Source of the DNA: Scenedesmus sp. ARA3
Taxonomy: Eukaryota; Chlorophyta; Chlorophyceae; Sphaeropleales; Scenedesmaceae
NCBI GenBank assembly: GCA_004335835.1
Contig: RWJK01000386.1
Location: 1-64,000, forward strand
Direction of reading: 5' to 3'
DNA: 64,000 nt
The translations under genes were made by a program, and so were the position numbers. Every line of letters starts with the position of its first letter. Position 1 is the first letter of the stretch. The notes under the pieces were generated by a model, which saw only the letters and a program-made list of their open reading frames with translations, made no database searches and was not told the origin of the DNA. Positions 34,051 through 45,618 of the stretch are shown piece by piece.

Positions 34051-36703
34051 AGATGACGCAAAACCTGAGGCTGCTACCTGGCGCTGCAGTCATGGCAGTG
34101 CATTGGTGGCTCAAACATATGGCTTGAACACGCTTGCCGCAACAAACTGCTGGCCGCTGCGACTGCTTGTGTCTGGCGTTGGATGGTGGTTGAGGGTGTG
34201 GAGGTCTGGTGTTTTGGGTTTTGAGATAGGCCAAACATGGCGAACATTTCTTTGGCTGCAGTCGCGTGTTGCTGTCAGCAGCGCAGCTGACCCGCTTGTG
34301 AGGTGTTTTATCTTGTGCTGCTCCGGCCTGAATAGCCAGCAGGCCAGGCAAACGCATTAGCATGGCGCTGCAGTGTACGGCAGGCCACTGTGCAGCTCTG
34401 GCCCTGCTTTCTGTGTTATGGCCGCCATGGCTGTTGTTGTTCGTGGACGCTTTACGCCGCTGTCGTTCCACTGAACAAAACACCTCACGGCGCCAGTGGT
34501 TTTGACTCTGCTCTGCCTGCTTGCTGCATCAAGAGTACTTGTTATTGCAGCCTGAGGGCCCTGGCCTGCTCACTTCACCAATGTATGGTACATGCCTGTG
34601 CTACCTGATCTGTCCCAGATTGTATCCTGGCAAACCACCTCACTCTGCTGATCTTGGTGGCGCTGTGCTGCTGCTGCAACAAGGTGTCTGCCCTGCTAGG
34701 GGACCCCCCTGGTTGCCAGCCAGCAGGCAGTAGGCCATGCCAAAGTATATGTTATAAAACAGCTGCTGGCTTGCTGCCTCCTCAGGAGTGCTCAAGGGTG
34801 GCCAGGTTGCACGCGCCGGCCCTCACTGCCGGGTGGTGGTTGCCACCCTGTTTCTTCTGTTTGTCTGCTGAGCTTCCCACTACGCGCAGCTGTGGGCCTT
34901 TTTGCAGCTTTGAGGTTGTGCGGGGCGGTGCCCCGCCTTCGTATCAAACAGCAGTGCTAGCACCTGTTCGCCCCTGTTGTCGAGTTTGCGGTCTGCTAGT
35001 GCTGCGCTGCGCACAGCACAGCACTGGCTAGCGGTTGTGCGCCAAACCCCCCTTTGTGAATCACTTTTGTTTTTGAAGGCTGGCAATGTTTGCCAGTTGC
35101 GCCCTCCGGCGGTGGCTTTCGAGTTGTGGCGGAAACCGGGCACTAGACTTTTTGAGGCATGGCCAGCACTTGGCTTGTCTTTCAACATTTGCGAAGGCTG
35201 TGGCAGGAGCCAGCTGTTGGCTTTTGAGTCAGGACTCATCTGCCATGTGGTTGCTGGTCGGCTGCCGTCGCAGCACACTCAACGGATGTACCATGGTGCT
35301 GCTTGGGTGTCATCACAGCACACAGAATCGACATCTTGTGGTGCATCGGTGCATCGTTGCCGACAGTTATCTTCTTGTGCATGTATGCAGTCAGTCACTT
35401 CTGGGTGCTGAGCTTGCATTGCATCCTTGGGTTCCCAAACCTGCTGCCAGACCCTGTGATGCGATCATTCGTAGCTTTCTATTTACAGCATGGACTGCCA
35501 AACTCACTGTGCGATGGCGCCTTGCTTTGCGTATGTTACATCAACGCGGAATTACTGTCATTTCTGTTACAACTCCAGGAGGCCATGGTGCACGCAGCAG
35601 CGGCAAAACTAGTACTGAGATGCGCATACGCCTGGTTACCTGTGAGCAGTAATGTCCCGGTGAAAGTAGAGGCACGGCTGCGTGTGCTCTCAGGCTGATG
35701 GTACGGTTTGTCTGTGATTCGCGTTTGTGATCATTGCAGGTTCCACAGGACAACACAACCTGGCAGCGCCAGGCCCAGTGTGGTGCAGCTGCATTGTATG
35801 TACACTTTCTGCATGTGTTTGCTCGCCGCTTTTGTGCTCTGGCTCCCTCACTGGCATGCCAGCAGCAGCAGCAGCAGACGCGGGTGAACAGTTTTCGAGG
35901 ATTTGAACGCCGTGAGATCATTGCGCTTGCTGATGTGCCAGCTGCTGCAGTTGTTGGAAGCTCGGATGTCCTGGCGTAGGGTGCTGCCCTTGTCTGCAGC
36001 ACGGCACGCAGCGCGCACTGCATGTGCTGCACAGCTGTGCAGGCCTGAGTCTGAGAATCAGGTCACTTGCAATGATGTCTGCTGGAAGAACTTGAATTTT
36101 GGGGGCGAGATACTGCACGACAAGCAGCCACACGTCTCACCCTCACCATGTGCCACATGCCTTGTGTACACCACAGCCTCTGAATAGCTAGCCCTGCCCA
36201 CAGCGGCACAGACTGAGAATCTGCCTGTTGAACATTATTGGCATGGAGACAACCTGCTGTCTGTTGTATGTCTTGCGAGTTTTGAGTCCTGCATACCGCC
36301 CTGGCATTGTGTCTGTTTGATTTGTGTCTGTTCGCTATGGCAGATGGCACAGTAGTAGCGCGACAGCGTGGCATTTGGCCCGACCTGTTTAGAGGCGCAT
36401 GTGCCCTTCAACACGGCATTTGGCACGACCTATGGTGTGCCGTGTGCATGCTGTTCTACGGCATCTTGTGCTGAAAGCTGCCGCATGGCATGTCCTACTG
36501 CTGATGTCTGCCTTGATTGGGCTGCCTGTGCTGCTGTGTGTGTCAGCAGCCAGGTACTCCAGCACAGCAGAGCGTTTTCTGACATGAGCACCGCGCTGAT
36601 AGACATCCCCGGCTGCAACCGGTCCGATCGTGTGTTCTGTGTGCCTCGTGCGACACAGAAGCAAAACACAGCACAGCTGCACGTGCCTCTGAGTACAGCA
36701 GGG

Positions 36704-36768
36704 GGGCTTCTGGACCAGCAGTGCTTGAAGGTGCGCAGTTGTGCATTTGCCATGCCTAAAACTGTCAT
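36704..36768 (+). repeat. dispersed repeat, copy B
   Basis: GGGGGGCTTCTGGACCAGCA, then TGCTTGAAGGTGCGCAGTTG and TGCCATGCCTAAAACTGTC, align with copy A at 7.9 kb over their whole length, with diverged 3' halves. Confidence 0.75.
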
Positions 36769-39700
36769 TTTAGAGCACGTGCTGGTGTGCACACCTCGCT
36801 GGTGTGGTGTCGCTGTGCGGGGCACTGGAGATGTTGCAAAGGGAGAGCTTATTTTGATGCATGTTGCGATTAACTGCGCAGCGCATGCCTTCTGCGCATG
36901 GTTTAGTGGGAGACAGCTGACGGTGCAGCCATGTTTGCAGGTCCTTTTCAGGCAGTAACGGTACTGCTGTACACTCCCATCAAATGTGTTGATTCTGGCC
37001 CCTGACCATGTCTCGTTCTGGTGTGGCTCGCACACTGATCTGGTGATGATTGTACATGGCAACGGCCGTGGCGATGCGGACACTTTCAGGCGATGCCTGG
37101 ACCCATGTGTAACTATCCTCTCTCAGTCGGATACATTAGATCTGTTACCGCAAGTGTTACCGCAAGCAAAAGCACCTGGCCCACGCGGCGTGTCGCTGAG
37201 CTGTCACGCTTGACCCTTCTGAATTGGACCCACCCTGCTTGGAGCACTCTCGACCTAGATCTGTCATGACGGCCAGGCCGCCTGGCTGGTCAAAGCGGCT
37301 TGCCGTGTGACGTACTGATGGTCGTTACCCAAGAAGCTCCAACCACACTGCACACACACTCCCGGTCCAGCCAGACACAATATGCATCCCAAACCAATCC
37401 ACAATATGCATCCCAAACCATCGACCACACAGCAACGTTGATGTCAATCTTGGCATCCCTTGCCAGGTGCTCCCATACCCATACAACAACAGCATAACAC
37501 ACCACTGCCACTTTCCGCTCCGCAAGCACGCCTGGAGCACCAAACAACACAGCAATACAGTCCACTTCTGGAGCCATCACAAAACTCCCTCCTCCAAGCC
37601 TCAAACCTTGCAGCCACAGCAACGAGCCAAATTGGTTCCAAAATCCTTTCCGGCAGCCAGCAAGCACCGCAAGCGCAGCTTGTGCGCCTGCGTCACGACA
37701 TTTCTGCTGACCAGCTGTCTCCACAATACACGCCAGCCGACAAAACCTGAGTGTTCGCAATGACGCCCATGTGTGATGTGCAGTGAGCAGTGCTTAGGGA
37801 TGCGAAGCGAACAACACCCCGCAAACACCCCGCAAAACCAGACACGCATGAGGTGGCAGTGCTACCAGCGCCACTCCCGAGTGATGAAGCTATCCGGGCA
37901 ACGCAACACCCTTCATCACCGCCCACAGTCCTGATGAGCATAACAGCGTAGATGAACAGTCGTAGTAGCAATCGCAGCACTGCATTGCTGCATCCTCTCA
38001 CGCCTGGGCACGCGCGGGATCAACAGAGCCAACACATTGCCGCGCACGGGAACAGCAAGTGGAAACAAACAAACCAGTTGTGTAGGGTTGCTATTGCGTT
38101 TGCGTCTGCCTCTGATTCTGACCTACTCGTCATGCATGGCATGCTTCCTGAGTGCAGCAATCAGCAATAAGGTGTCGCGCAGCATCACCGGATGGCTCGA
38201 AATCCACGCCATCAACTGCACAGCCACCGCTGCGGCTCCAGCACACAGCACACCAGTGTAACTTTAACCCACTGAGATGCAAAAAATAGGCATGGATGCA
38301 AGATGGAGTGTTGCAGGGCTCCCAGAAGGAGCACGGATTCAGACTCGCGCGAAGATGCACACTCTGCACAACAAGCCGCCAGATCAGGGAAAACAAAACA
38401 GGTGGAGACCCCAAGCACCCTCGCACATCCACCCCCAAACCAAACCGCTTGGCGGCTCGGCAAACGAACAATCAGTGTCACTTTGTGGTCCTTTTGTTGC
38501 AATTCACAGCAGAAAAAAGATAGACGCCAGGCGCAACTGGCACCGCCCGCCTGACCGCGGCCAACGAGGTCATTCAAGCTCTGTAAGGCGCACCTTGAAC
38601 TGCCCTCGCTGCTTTTGATTCTCACCACACCACCACACCACCACAATTCCGAGGTTGAGGACAGGCGCTGAATGCTGCTTGAACCCAAAGCACTCTTGCA
38701 CAGCACCGCAGCATGCCACGCCAAGGCAAGTGCTCACGTCGCGCGCGCGCGAGCGTGTTGCTCGCGTCCAAAAGGTCAACGACGTGCGCAACAACTTGCC
38801 ACAGGCGCGCCGCAGCGCCATGCAACACAGCTTGGGTTCCAATAACAGGTGCATCAGCGGGTCACGCGACACCTGCCCTCAGCCTGTAAGCAATGACAAA
38901 GTGAGAGAGAGCTGGCGCAGCTTCACTGCACATGCGCCACGTGCAGGATCGCCGCAGGACCTACAAAGCAACGACAGATGCATCGGCGCTACGGCACGGC
39001 CGCCCGCGCACCATGTGATACCTCACTTGCGGCCGAGCTCGCGCGGAACGCACACAGCAATGCGAGCAGTGCTGCTCCAGCACCAGCCTAGCACACAAGG
39101 CTGACGCGCAAGCACACTGCAACCATCAAGTACCACAGCAAGCGAGGAGCTGGCTGACGGCTGTACAAGTGCCACACCACCGGGGCGTCGCCTGAACGGC
39201 GGCAGAGTAGCCCTGCCTTTCAGGCCTCGCCGGCCGCCGCCTTAGTTAGCAAGCAAGCAAGCAACAAGCTGGTAGCTAGTCAAGTGAAGCAGCCCGTCTC
39301 TGCCCGGCGCCAAACACGCGACCATGAGGTGTTGCTAGCCAACACGTAAAAGCTCCAAAGTGCACGCACAATCCTGCAACGTCTGCTGCAGCCACAGCCT
39401 TAGCACACAGCCGTAATGAGGCATGTGCCGCAAAAGAGCCGACCCTTGATTACACCACGGCTGTGCGGTGCGGCTGCAGCAAGAGTCCTGAGCTGTCCAG
39501 CGCCCTGTTTGCAACCATGCATGCAGCAGCCCTCCAGAAATGCACAAGTGCACGTGTTCCAGAGTTTTGCATATGCCTACTCGCAGTTCAGCAGCAGGTG
39601 CACCCAAGTGCGCACGTATCCTGCCGACAAGTGATCCAGGCGGAGCAACAACGCGGTGAGCTGGCAGCAGCCAGCAACCTCTACCACCCACACCAACCAG

Positions 39701-42101
39701 CCGTTCCATGCTACAAGGCGACTGGAACACACCGGCACAGAGCAAGCCACACACAGCGCGCCCTGTGCCACAAGCTGTCGCCACCCCGGGCCACGCAGCC
39801 ACCACATCATCTAAGCTGCACGACCCGCCCATTCCCCCCAGCAACGCACCAGTGGCCCATCGGTGGGCTGCCGCCTGCGCCGCAGGGAGGAGTTATGTAC
39901 AAAACAGAGCACACGAGCAAAAAGAATGCAGTGTGTGCACCAGCGAGCGCCGCCGCATGCCAATGTGGTGTGCTGCCATGCATGTTAACATCAGGCAGGC
40001 AGCACGGCGACGCTCGCTCAGGTGCAAGAAGACACACACACACGCAGGACCCTGTCATGTGACACCGCCCCAACCGACACCACCCGCCGAAAGACCACCT
40101 GCGCAATCCAGAGCCCTGGAAACTATGCCAGATTTGCCAGACAGGGACAGTGGCCAGCCCCACAGCACATGCAGCCTGTTGATGTGCATCAATACCCCAG
40201 CCTCCACGCTCGAAGAAAGCACCCCAGCAAACGCATCACCATTGCATGACTCGCAACAGGTGGCCGCGCCACCGAAGCACGAAGCAAGGACCAGCACCGT
40301 CTCAACCATCGCCCCCCCGCCCCCTCCCCAAAGCCTCTCCTCCTGACAAACGCGGCAGGCGCGTTGTTGGAACACAGATCTTGCCAGAATTGAGGCACTC
40401 TCCTAGAAGGACAAACTGCAGGGCGCGGCGATTGTGTTGCAAATCGCCCGCCGGCCGCTTGGGTGCCCGCAACTCTCTGCCATAAATCTGCACACAGCAA
40501 CTCGCACACATACAGCCCCCCCATCCCCCAAAGACTCGCTCCATACCATGGCATCGTCCATGTGACAAGCCCCCGACACATGCAGCACCAGCAAACAAGC
40601 AAAGAACGCACCTACAGCAAGAGTCCCGCACGCCAACCAGGAAGTCAGGTAGCAGCAAACATACAGCTAACGCCAGGGACCGTCGCGCATTGCATACAGC
40701 AATAAGCCACAAGCCGCACACAGGCCAACATGCAATTGCCCTGAAGCACGCAGCAGCCAAGTACACGCATAGCCAGCTCAGAGCAGACAAGCTAGCAGGC
40801 CAGGCACACCAAACCATCAACCAAACAGCAGCCGAAACTGAACCACACAGGAGTAGTACACGGGCAGCAGCGCAGCTCGGTGCGCCAGAAGAAAAAGCCC
40901 AGCAGTTGCACAGCAGCCTGTGCTCACACAACACAACATGCCGTGCACACGAAGCAGGGTCGGGTGAAGTCACGGCATCAAACAGCAGTCAATGGCGGCA
41001 GGCAGGCAGCCGCAACGCTCGCCCAGCTTGCTGCTGCTGCTGCTGCTACTGCCAGCCATCCACGTGCACAGCTACGCAGCAAGCAGGCAAGCAAGCAGAC
41101 TGCACTGCCCCTGTGCCAGTCCTGGCACATGGTACAACACTAGATGGTGGTACAGCTCCTGGACAAGCCAGCAAGCAGGCACATTGCTCAAACCGCGGAG
41201 CCCGCATCGCAAACCACCAGCACAGCACAACCAAAAGCAGCACAAGCTGTAGAGGCCTATAGCCCAATGTGGCTGGCTAGAGAGCACCGCTGGGTTGATA
41301 CACGTCGTCACACAGCAGCCAACGCCTCATGTCAGCACATGTACCCAGACACAGCGCCACTTGCGCATGCGTGCACACTCTGCCACGTCATACGCTCCCG
41401 CAGGACAACCAGCAGCCACACAACTAACCCATGCTGTCACCTCGTCATCACCACATCAAAGTATCTCTCTCTGTCTCTCTGTGCCCGCCTGGCGTCACAA
41501 AACATGCACCCAGATCCCCAAACGGCTCGTCAATACAAAGAGTCCCCCAAGCTGCAGCTGCTACCGTTTGAGGAATGACATGGCAAGCAGCAAAACCGGC
41601 GACAGCTCGCCACGCCAGCGGCTGCAGCCAACTTTGCTGCTACAGGAGGCAGAGTAGATGCGGCATTAATGACGGTTGCTGAGCATTCACAGCACCCAAA
41701 ACTCTCAGGGGCGCAGCGGCACCCAGCAATCACTCCGCACAAGAGCGCACGCGCAAACTACGCCAATCGCTGCTGCCTGTTGCACAGGCGGCACGGGTCA
41801 CGCCAGAGCTGCAAGCCCAGAGCTACAGCTGCACATTGCGCATAGCTCTGCTGCAGCACTGGCGCAGCATCATCACACGATGCAGCCATGCCAACATCCC
41901 TGCTTGCACAGCCCGATGCGCCACAGTCACGATGACACCACAGCTGCTGCTGCTGCTACACCACAGCACCTAGGCTGCGCACAGCGCTTGCATTCCGCGC
42001 CACACGTGCGCACCGACCTCTAACAATGTGTCGCTTCAAGCACCAGGCACGACCTTATGCCGTCCTGCAGCTGCTGCAGCCGCCCGCCTCCTCACTCCTC
42101 C

Positions 42102-42373
42102 TCACTCCGCCTTGATCTTGAGGAAGCCCACCATGCGCACCAGGTTGCGGTTGTCAAAGTACGGCACCAGGTGCAACTCCGCAGTCTGCAGGCTGCACAG
42201 CGCCACCATCTGCCCGCGCGCCATCGCGCTCAGCGCAGCCAGCTGCGACTCGCCCAGCGTGCCAAGAGACGCGCGGCACACCACATGGCGCCCCAGCGAG
42301 ACTGAGCGCCGGTGGCGCAGGTCGGCCGCGTACAGCGCGGCCGGGAACTCCTCCAGGAAGGGCTCCGGCACCT

Positions 42374-42405
<32 letters not shown>

Positions 42406-44388
42406 GGCTTGTGTTGGCAACGGTGGCAGCACATTGCAGGCTGCAGCTGCTCTGCCATGAAAGGGCGCCGGCTGAAGCAGCCCCTGGCTGCTGGCATGCC
42501 CGCATGCAGCTGCTGGGCAAACTGCTAGCAGCACCCCGACAGACCGGCAGCTCCCACGCCTGCTGCTGCTGCTTGCTACAGGGCCAAGCCAGGCCAGGAA
42601 GCAGCAGTAACAGCTGTGGCAGGAGCAACACTGCATCCTGCAAGGAAACCCTGCTTGCTGTTGCCGCGATGCAATCCTGGGGCTACCGCACCCTGGGGCT
42701 AACGCACCCCGAGCGCCAGCTGCAGCCACGCGCAACTGCCCGCAACACCTGGCGCCTCACCTGCAGCGACAGCGTGCACAGCTCCACCACGCGCCCGGCA
42801 TGCTTGTGCTTGATGGTGCCCGTCCAGTTCTTGATGGGCTGCTGCGCAGACTTGCCAAACAGCAGCACATCCGCAGCAGGCTTGCTGTGGCGGGGGTCCT
42901 CATGGATCAGCCGCCGCAGCGACTCTGCTGCTTCAGCATGCGAGGCAGCACGCGCTGCGGCTGCAGCTGACTTGGGGCTGCCGCTGCTGCTGCTGCTGCC
43001 GTTGGCACCCGACTTGGGCAGCAGCAGGGCCTGCTGCTGCTTGGGGATGGCTGCAGATGAGGCTGGCGGTGAGCTGGCACCTGACAGGCTGCTGATGGTG
43101 TCGCTGATCAGCGACTTGCTGCTGCTGTCTACCTGCTGCTGCTGCTGCTGTGCAGGCGACGGCTGCAGGACAAGCTTGCCGCTGCTGCTGGCGCCGCTGT
43201 CGCTGCTTGCGATGCTGCTGTCGCTGCTGAAGGCCACATCAGCTGCGTCGCTGCTGCCGTCGCCGCCTGTGCGCTGGCGCTTGCCGCTGATCGGGCACCA
43301 GCAGGACAGCAGCTGCTCATCGCACACAGCATCGCCATGCGAGGTGCTGGCGGGTGGGGCGTTGGGGGTCAAGCAGATCGGCGCGCCAGGCAGCACCTGT
43401 GGCGTCGCCCGCCGCTTCGGCGCGCTGTGCTTTCTGAACTGCTGCTGGCCGCCCTGCTGCTTGTTGAAGGTTGGGAACTGCTGTGCTGCCTGCTTGCTGC
43501 AGGAACCCTGCTGCTGCTGCTGCACCTCCTCGTCCCTGCTGCGTTTCCTTGCTGGTAGGGCTGGCACCTTGAACAGCGAGCCGCCGCTGCTGCACGAGCT
43601 CGAAGGACCTGCGTAAAACGTGAATTGCAGGCGCGCGAGGTTAGGGTAGGGCCACCGACACCGGGATGCTTCCTACAACGCAATCCCGAAAGCATGCGAT
43701 CGTTGCAGAAACGGCGTGCATTGCTGCAAAGATAGACAAAAATCAAGCACGTGTAAACATCTGCCCAAGAATAAAGGCCAACACAGCGTAAGTTGCGTGA
43801 AAATGACTCAAGCAGCGCTACCAAAAGAGGAAAGCCATCATACAGCAGGGCTCTGCGCAGCTGCTGTTGGCCGATACCCAAACTTAAATCCTGCAACCAT
43901 GCATTCTGCGAAGCCTCAAGTGGTCCATGCCCCTTCCAGGCAGCACACTTGCGAGACCTACCTGACACTGCTGCCAGTCCCGCCAGGCCCGCAAAGCCTA
44001 GTAATTCAACAGCTACAGCATGCCCTTGGCTTGTCTTGCCAGCCTTCACAAGTCGCAGGGCCTTCTGCAGCTGCTCCGACAGACCTAAAGGCTGTTCCCC
44101 TGCCACGCCCTCCAGAGCGGCCTCAATTTGCCGCTTAACGACAGCCTGATATGCACTGAGTTCTGCCGCAGAGCCACGCTCTACCCTATGTGCGCTGGCC
44201 AGCTCTTGCAGAGGCAGGAGCCACGCCTGAACTGGTGCTGCTGTCTGAGCGGGCTGCGGCTTAGTTGACAACGCAGTAAAGATAAGAGAGCTAGCTGTAT
44301 CTAACGACACGTTGTCCTTGAAGAATTGATTCAGACCAGGCACCGACAAAGGCCCGGGAAGGCTGAGGATGCAACACGTCGGACTCAT
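42102..44388 (-). CDS. SPOC-like domain protein, Ser/Gln-rich (514 aa, three exons)
   Basis: Exons on the minus strand: 44388-43962, 43608-42761 and 42371-42102. Introns are GT-AG, with phase 1 then phase 0, and the frame closes with stop TGA. The first exon encodes an Ala/Leu-rich helical region (ALRLVKAGKTSQG, VELLGFAGLAGLAA) without a recognised domain. The second begins Ser/Gly-rich, has ARKRSRDEEV and PKRRA clusters that resemble nuclear signals, then a long Ser/Gln/Ala linker, and ends IKNWTGTIKHKHAG. The third completes the domain: VPEPFLEEFPAALYAADL, ASLGTLGESQLAAL, ELHLVPYFDNR, MVGFLKIKAE. This W-x-G opening followed by a beta-rich block of about 130 residues resembles SPOC domains of transcription and RNA-processing proteins; the match is by pattern and moderate. 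The ATG at 44388 follows an acceptor-like CAACAG, so a 5' exon may exist. The exon 3 acceptor is a CTG repeat. Confidence 0.7.
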
Positions 44389-45618
44389 AATTCTTATACA
44401 TTCCTGTTGAAAGAAAGCGAAAGATGCTAAAGAGTGACACACGATATGCTCGGGCCTTGTTTAGCCTTCGTGCTGAAACGAAACCCGTAAACCCGTTGTG
44501 GCGGGATCGACCCAACTACTTTCAGTGGAGTAAATTAGCTAGATCTGTCCTGAGATCTCTTAGTTCCACGGTCTTACTAGCTTTGCTGGGACCAGACAGT
44601 GCACCTTTTCGTGGAACGCTCAAGGATGCCGATGTGCTTTGATGATCTCAACAATTATAATGATGCAAGCTTAACGTATCTGTTTGTTGTTCAACGTGTG
44701 GTGGGTGGGTGGCGCAACAGCTGTCACAGTGTGGGAGAACAAAGGCCGGCGCCTCAAACGTCAGCGCTCCATCAAAGCTACTCAACGTTTCCGCGAGTTG
44801 GATGAGTCGATCTGAAGTGCACAAAGCCTGTTGGTGGAGTAGGTCACGAAAGTGTCGCAGCTTGTTGTTGAACTAGGTTTGACTTCGTGCAACGCTTACG
44901 CGCTCCAGAATTGTCCCAAGCGGTGTGGACAGCCCCGGCATCCCGCGCCACTTGACAAAACCGTGCTCATAGTAATAACTGCAAGCTCATCCAGGTCCTG
45001 CAGTGACCCATGCTGCTGCATGCTGTGAACTACTCTGCCAGTTGCCATGCGGTCCATGTCAACTTGAAAGCGCGCCTGCTCCCTCAGGTGGACCGCTTCC
45101 TACTTTCACTTAATGTGATGTTGCTTTGGTGAGAGCTTGATGGTTTGTTCTATGTGGGTGTATTGCTGAGCGACACCTTACCGGTAGAGTTACAACCTGA
45201 TTTCTGGTGTAAGAATGTTTCTCTCAGAGCTTGGAGCTTGCCGCTGCAACACGTGACGCTGATGCAGCCCATTTACCTTACGTAGCTTCACCATAAGCTT
45301 CCAGCAACAACACTTCCAGGCTCGACTACGAGCTGCTAGTACACAAACCAGCAACTAGATCTATGCACTCGACCAGAAGCAGCCAGGAAAGCCAGCAGCA
45401 ACAACACTCCGTCACGGCCACAACTGACCACCCCTGCAACCCAACCTTAGCGGTAGTGCAACCGTCGTGACGACTGGGCAGCTGCTGCTGCCACTGCTGC
45501 ATGTGTCCTGCCTCACGCCTCCACATGCATGTGCCACGCAATTGCTGCCTCAGCAACGCACATTGCTGCTGCTGCTGCTGCTGTCACAGCAAAGGCTTTG
45601 CCGCCGCCGCGCCCCGGC
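44389..45618. other. intergenic, upstream of the SPOC-like gene
   Basis: This region is A/T-richer than the rest (44.4-44.8 kb), consistent with a promoter for the minus-strand gene starting at 44388. The frame at 44424-44642 plus has no family pattern and is not called. Confidence 0.45.

Larger units (their letters stand above)
30794..42101. other. 11-kb gene-free stretch with a strand-composition switch near 37.2 kb
   Basis: No frame on either strand shows a family pattern, a plausible exon chain or the codon habits of the neighbouring genes. From the SBP stop to about 37.2 kb the plus strand is T/G-rich; from 37.2 to 42.1 kb it is C/A-rich. Because the SBP gene (plus) and the SPOC-like gene (minus) converge here, each is followed by DNA that is G/T-rich on its own sense strand. 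The stretch contains tandem repeats at 32863 and 33990 and a dispersed repeat at 36704. Confidence 0.6.

Noticed and set aside
40302..40973. 223-aa hydrophobic minus-strand frame resembling a membrane protein
   Set aside because: Hydrophobicity is a by-product of G/T-rich DNA (Leu, Val, Cys, Trp codons), and neighbouring frames in the same region look alike. No family signature.
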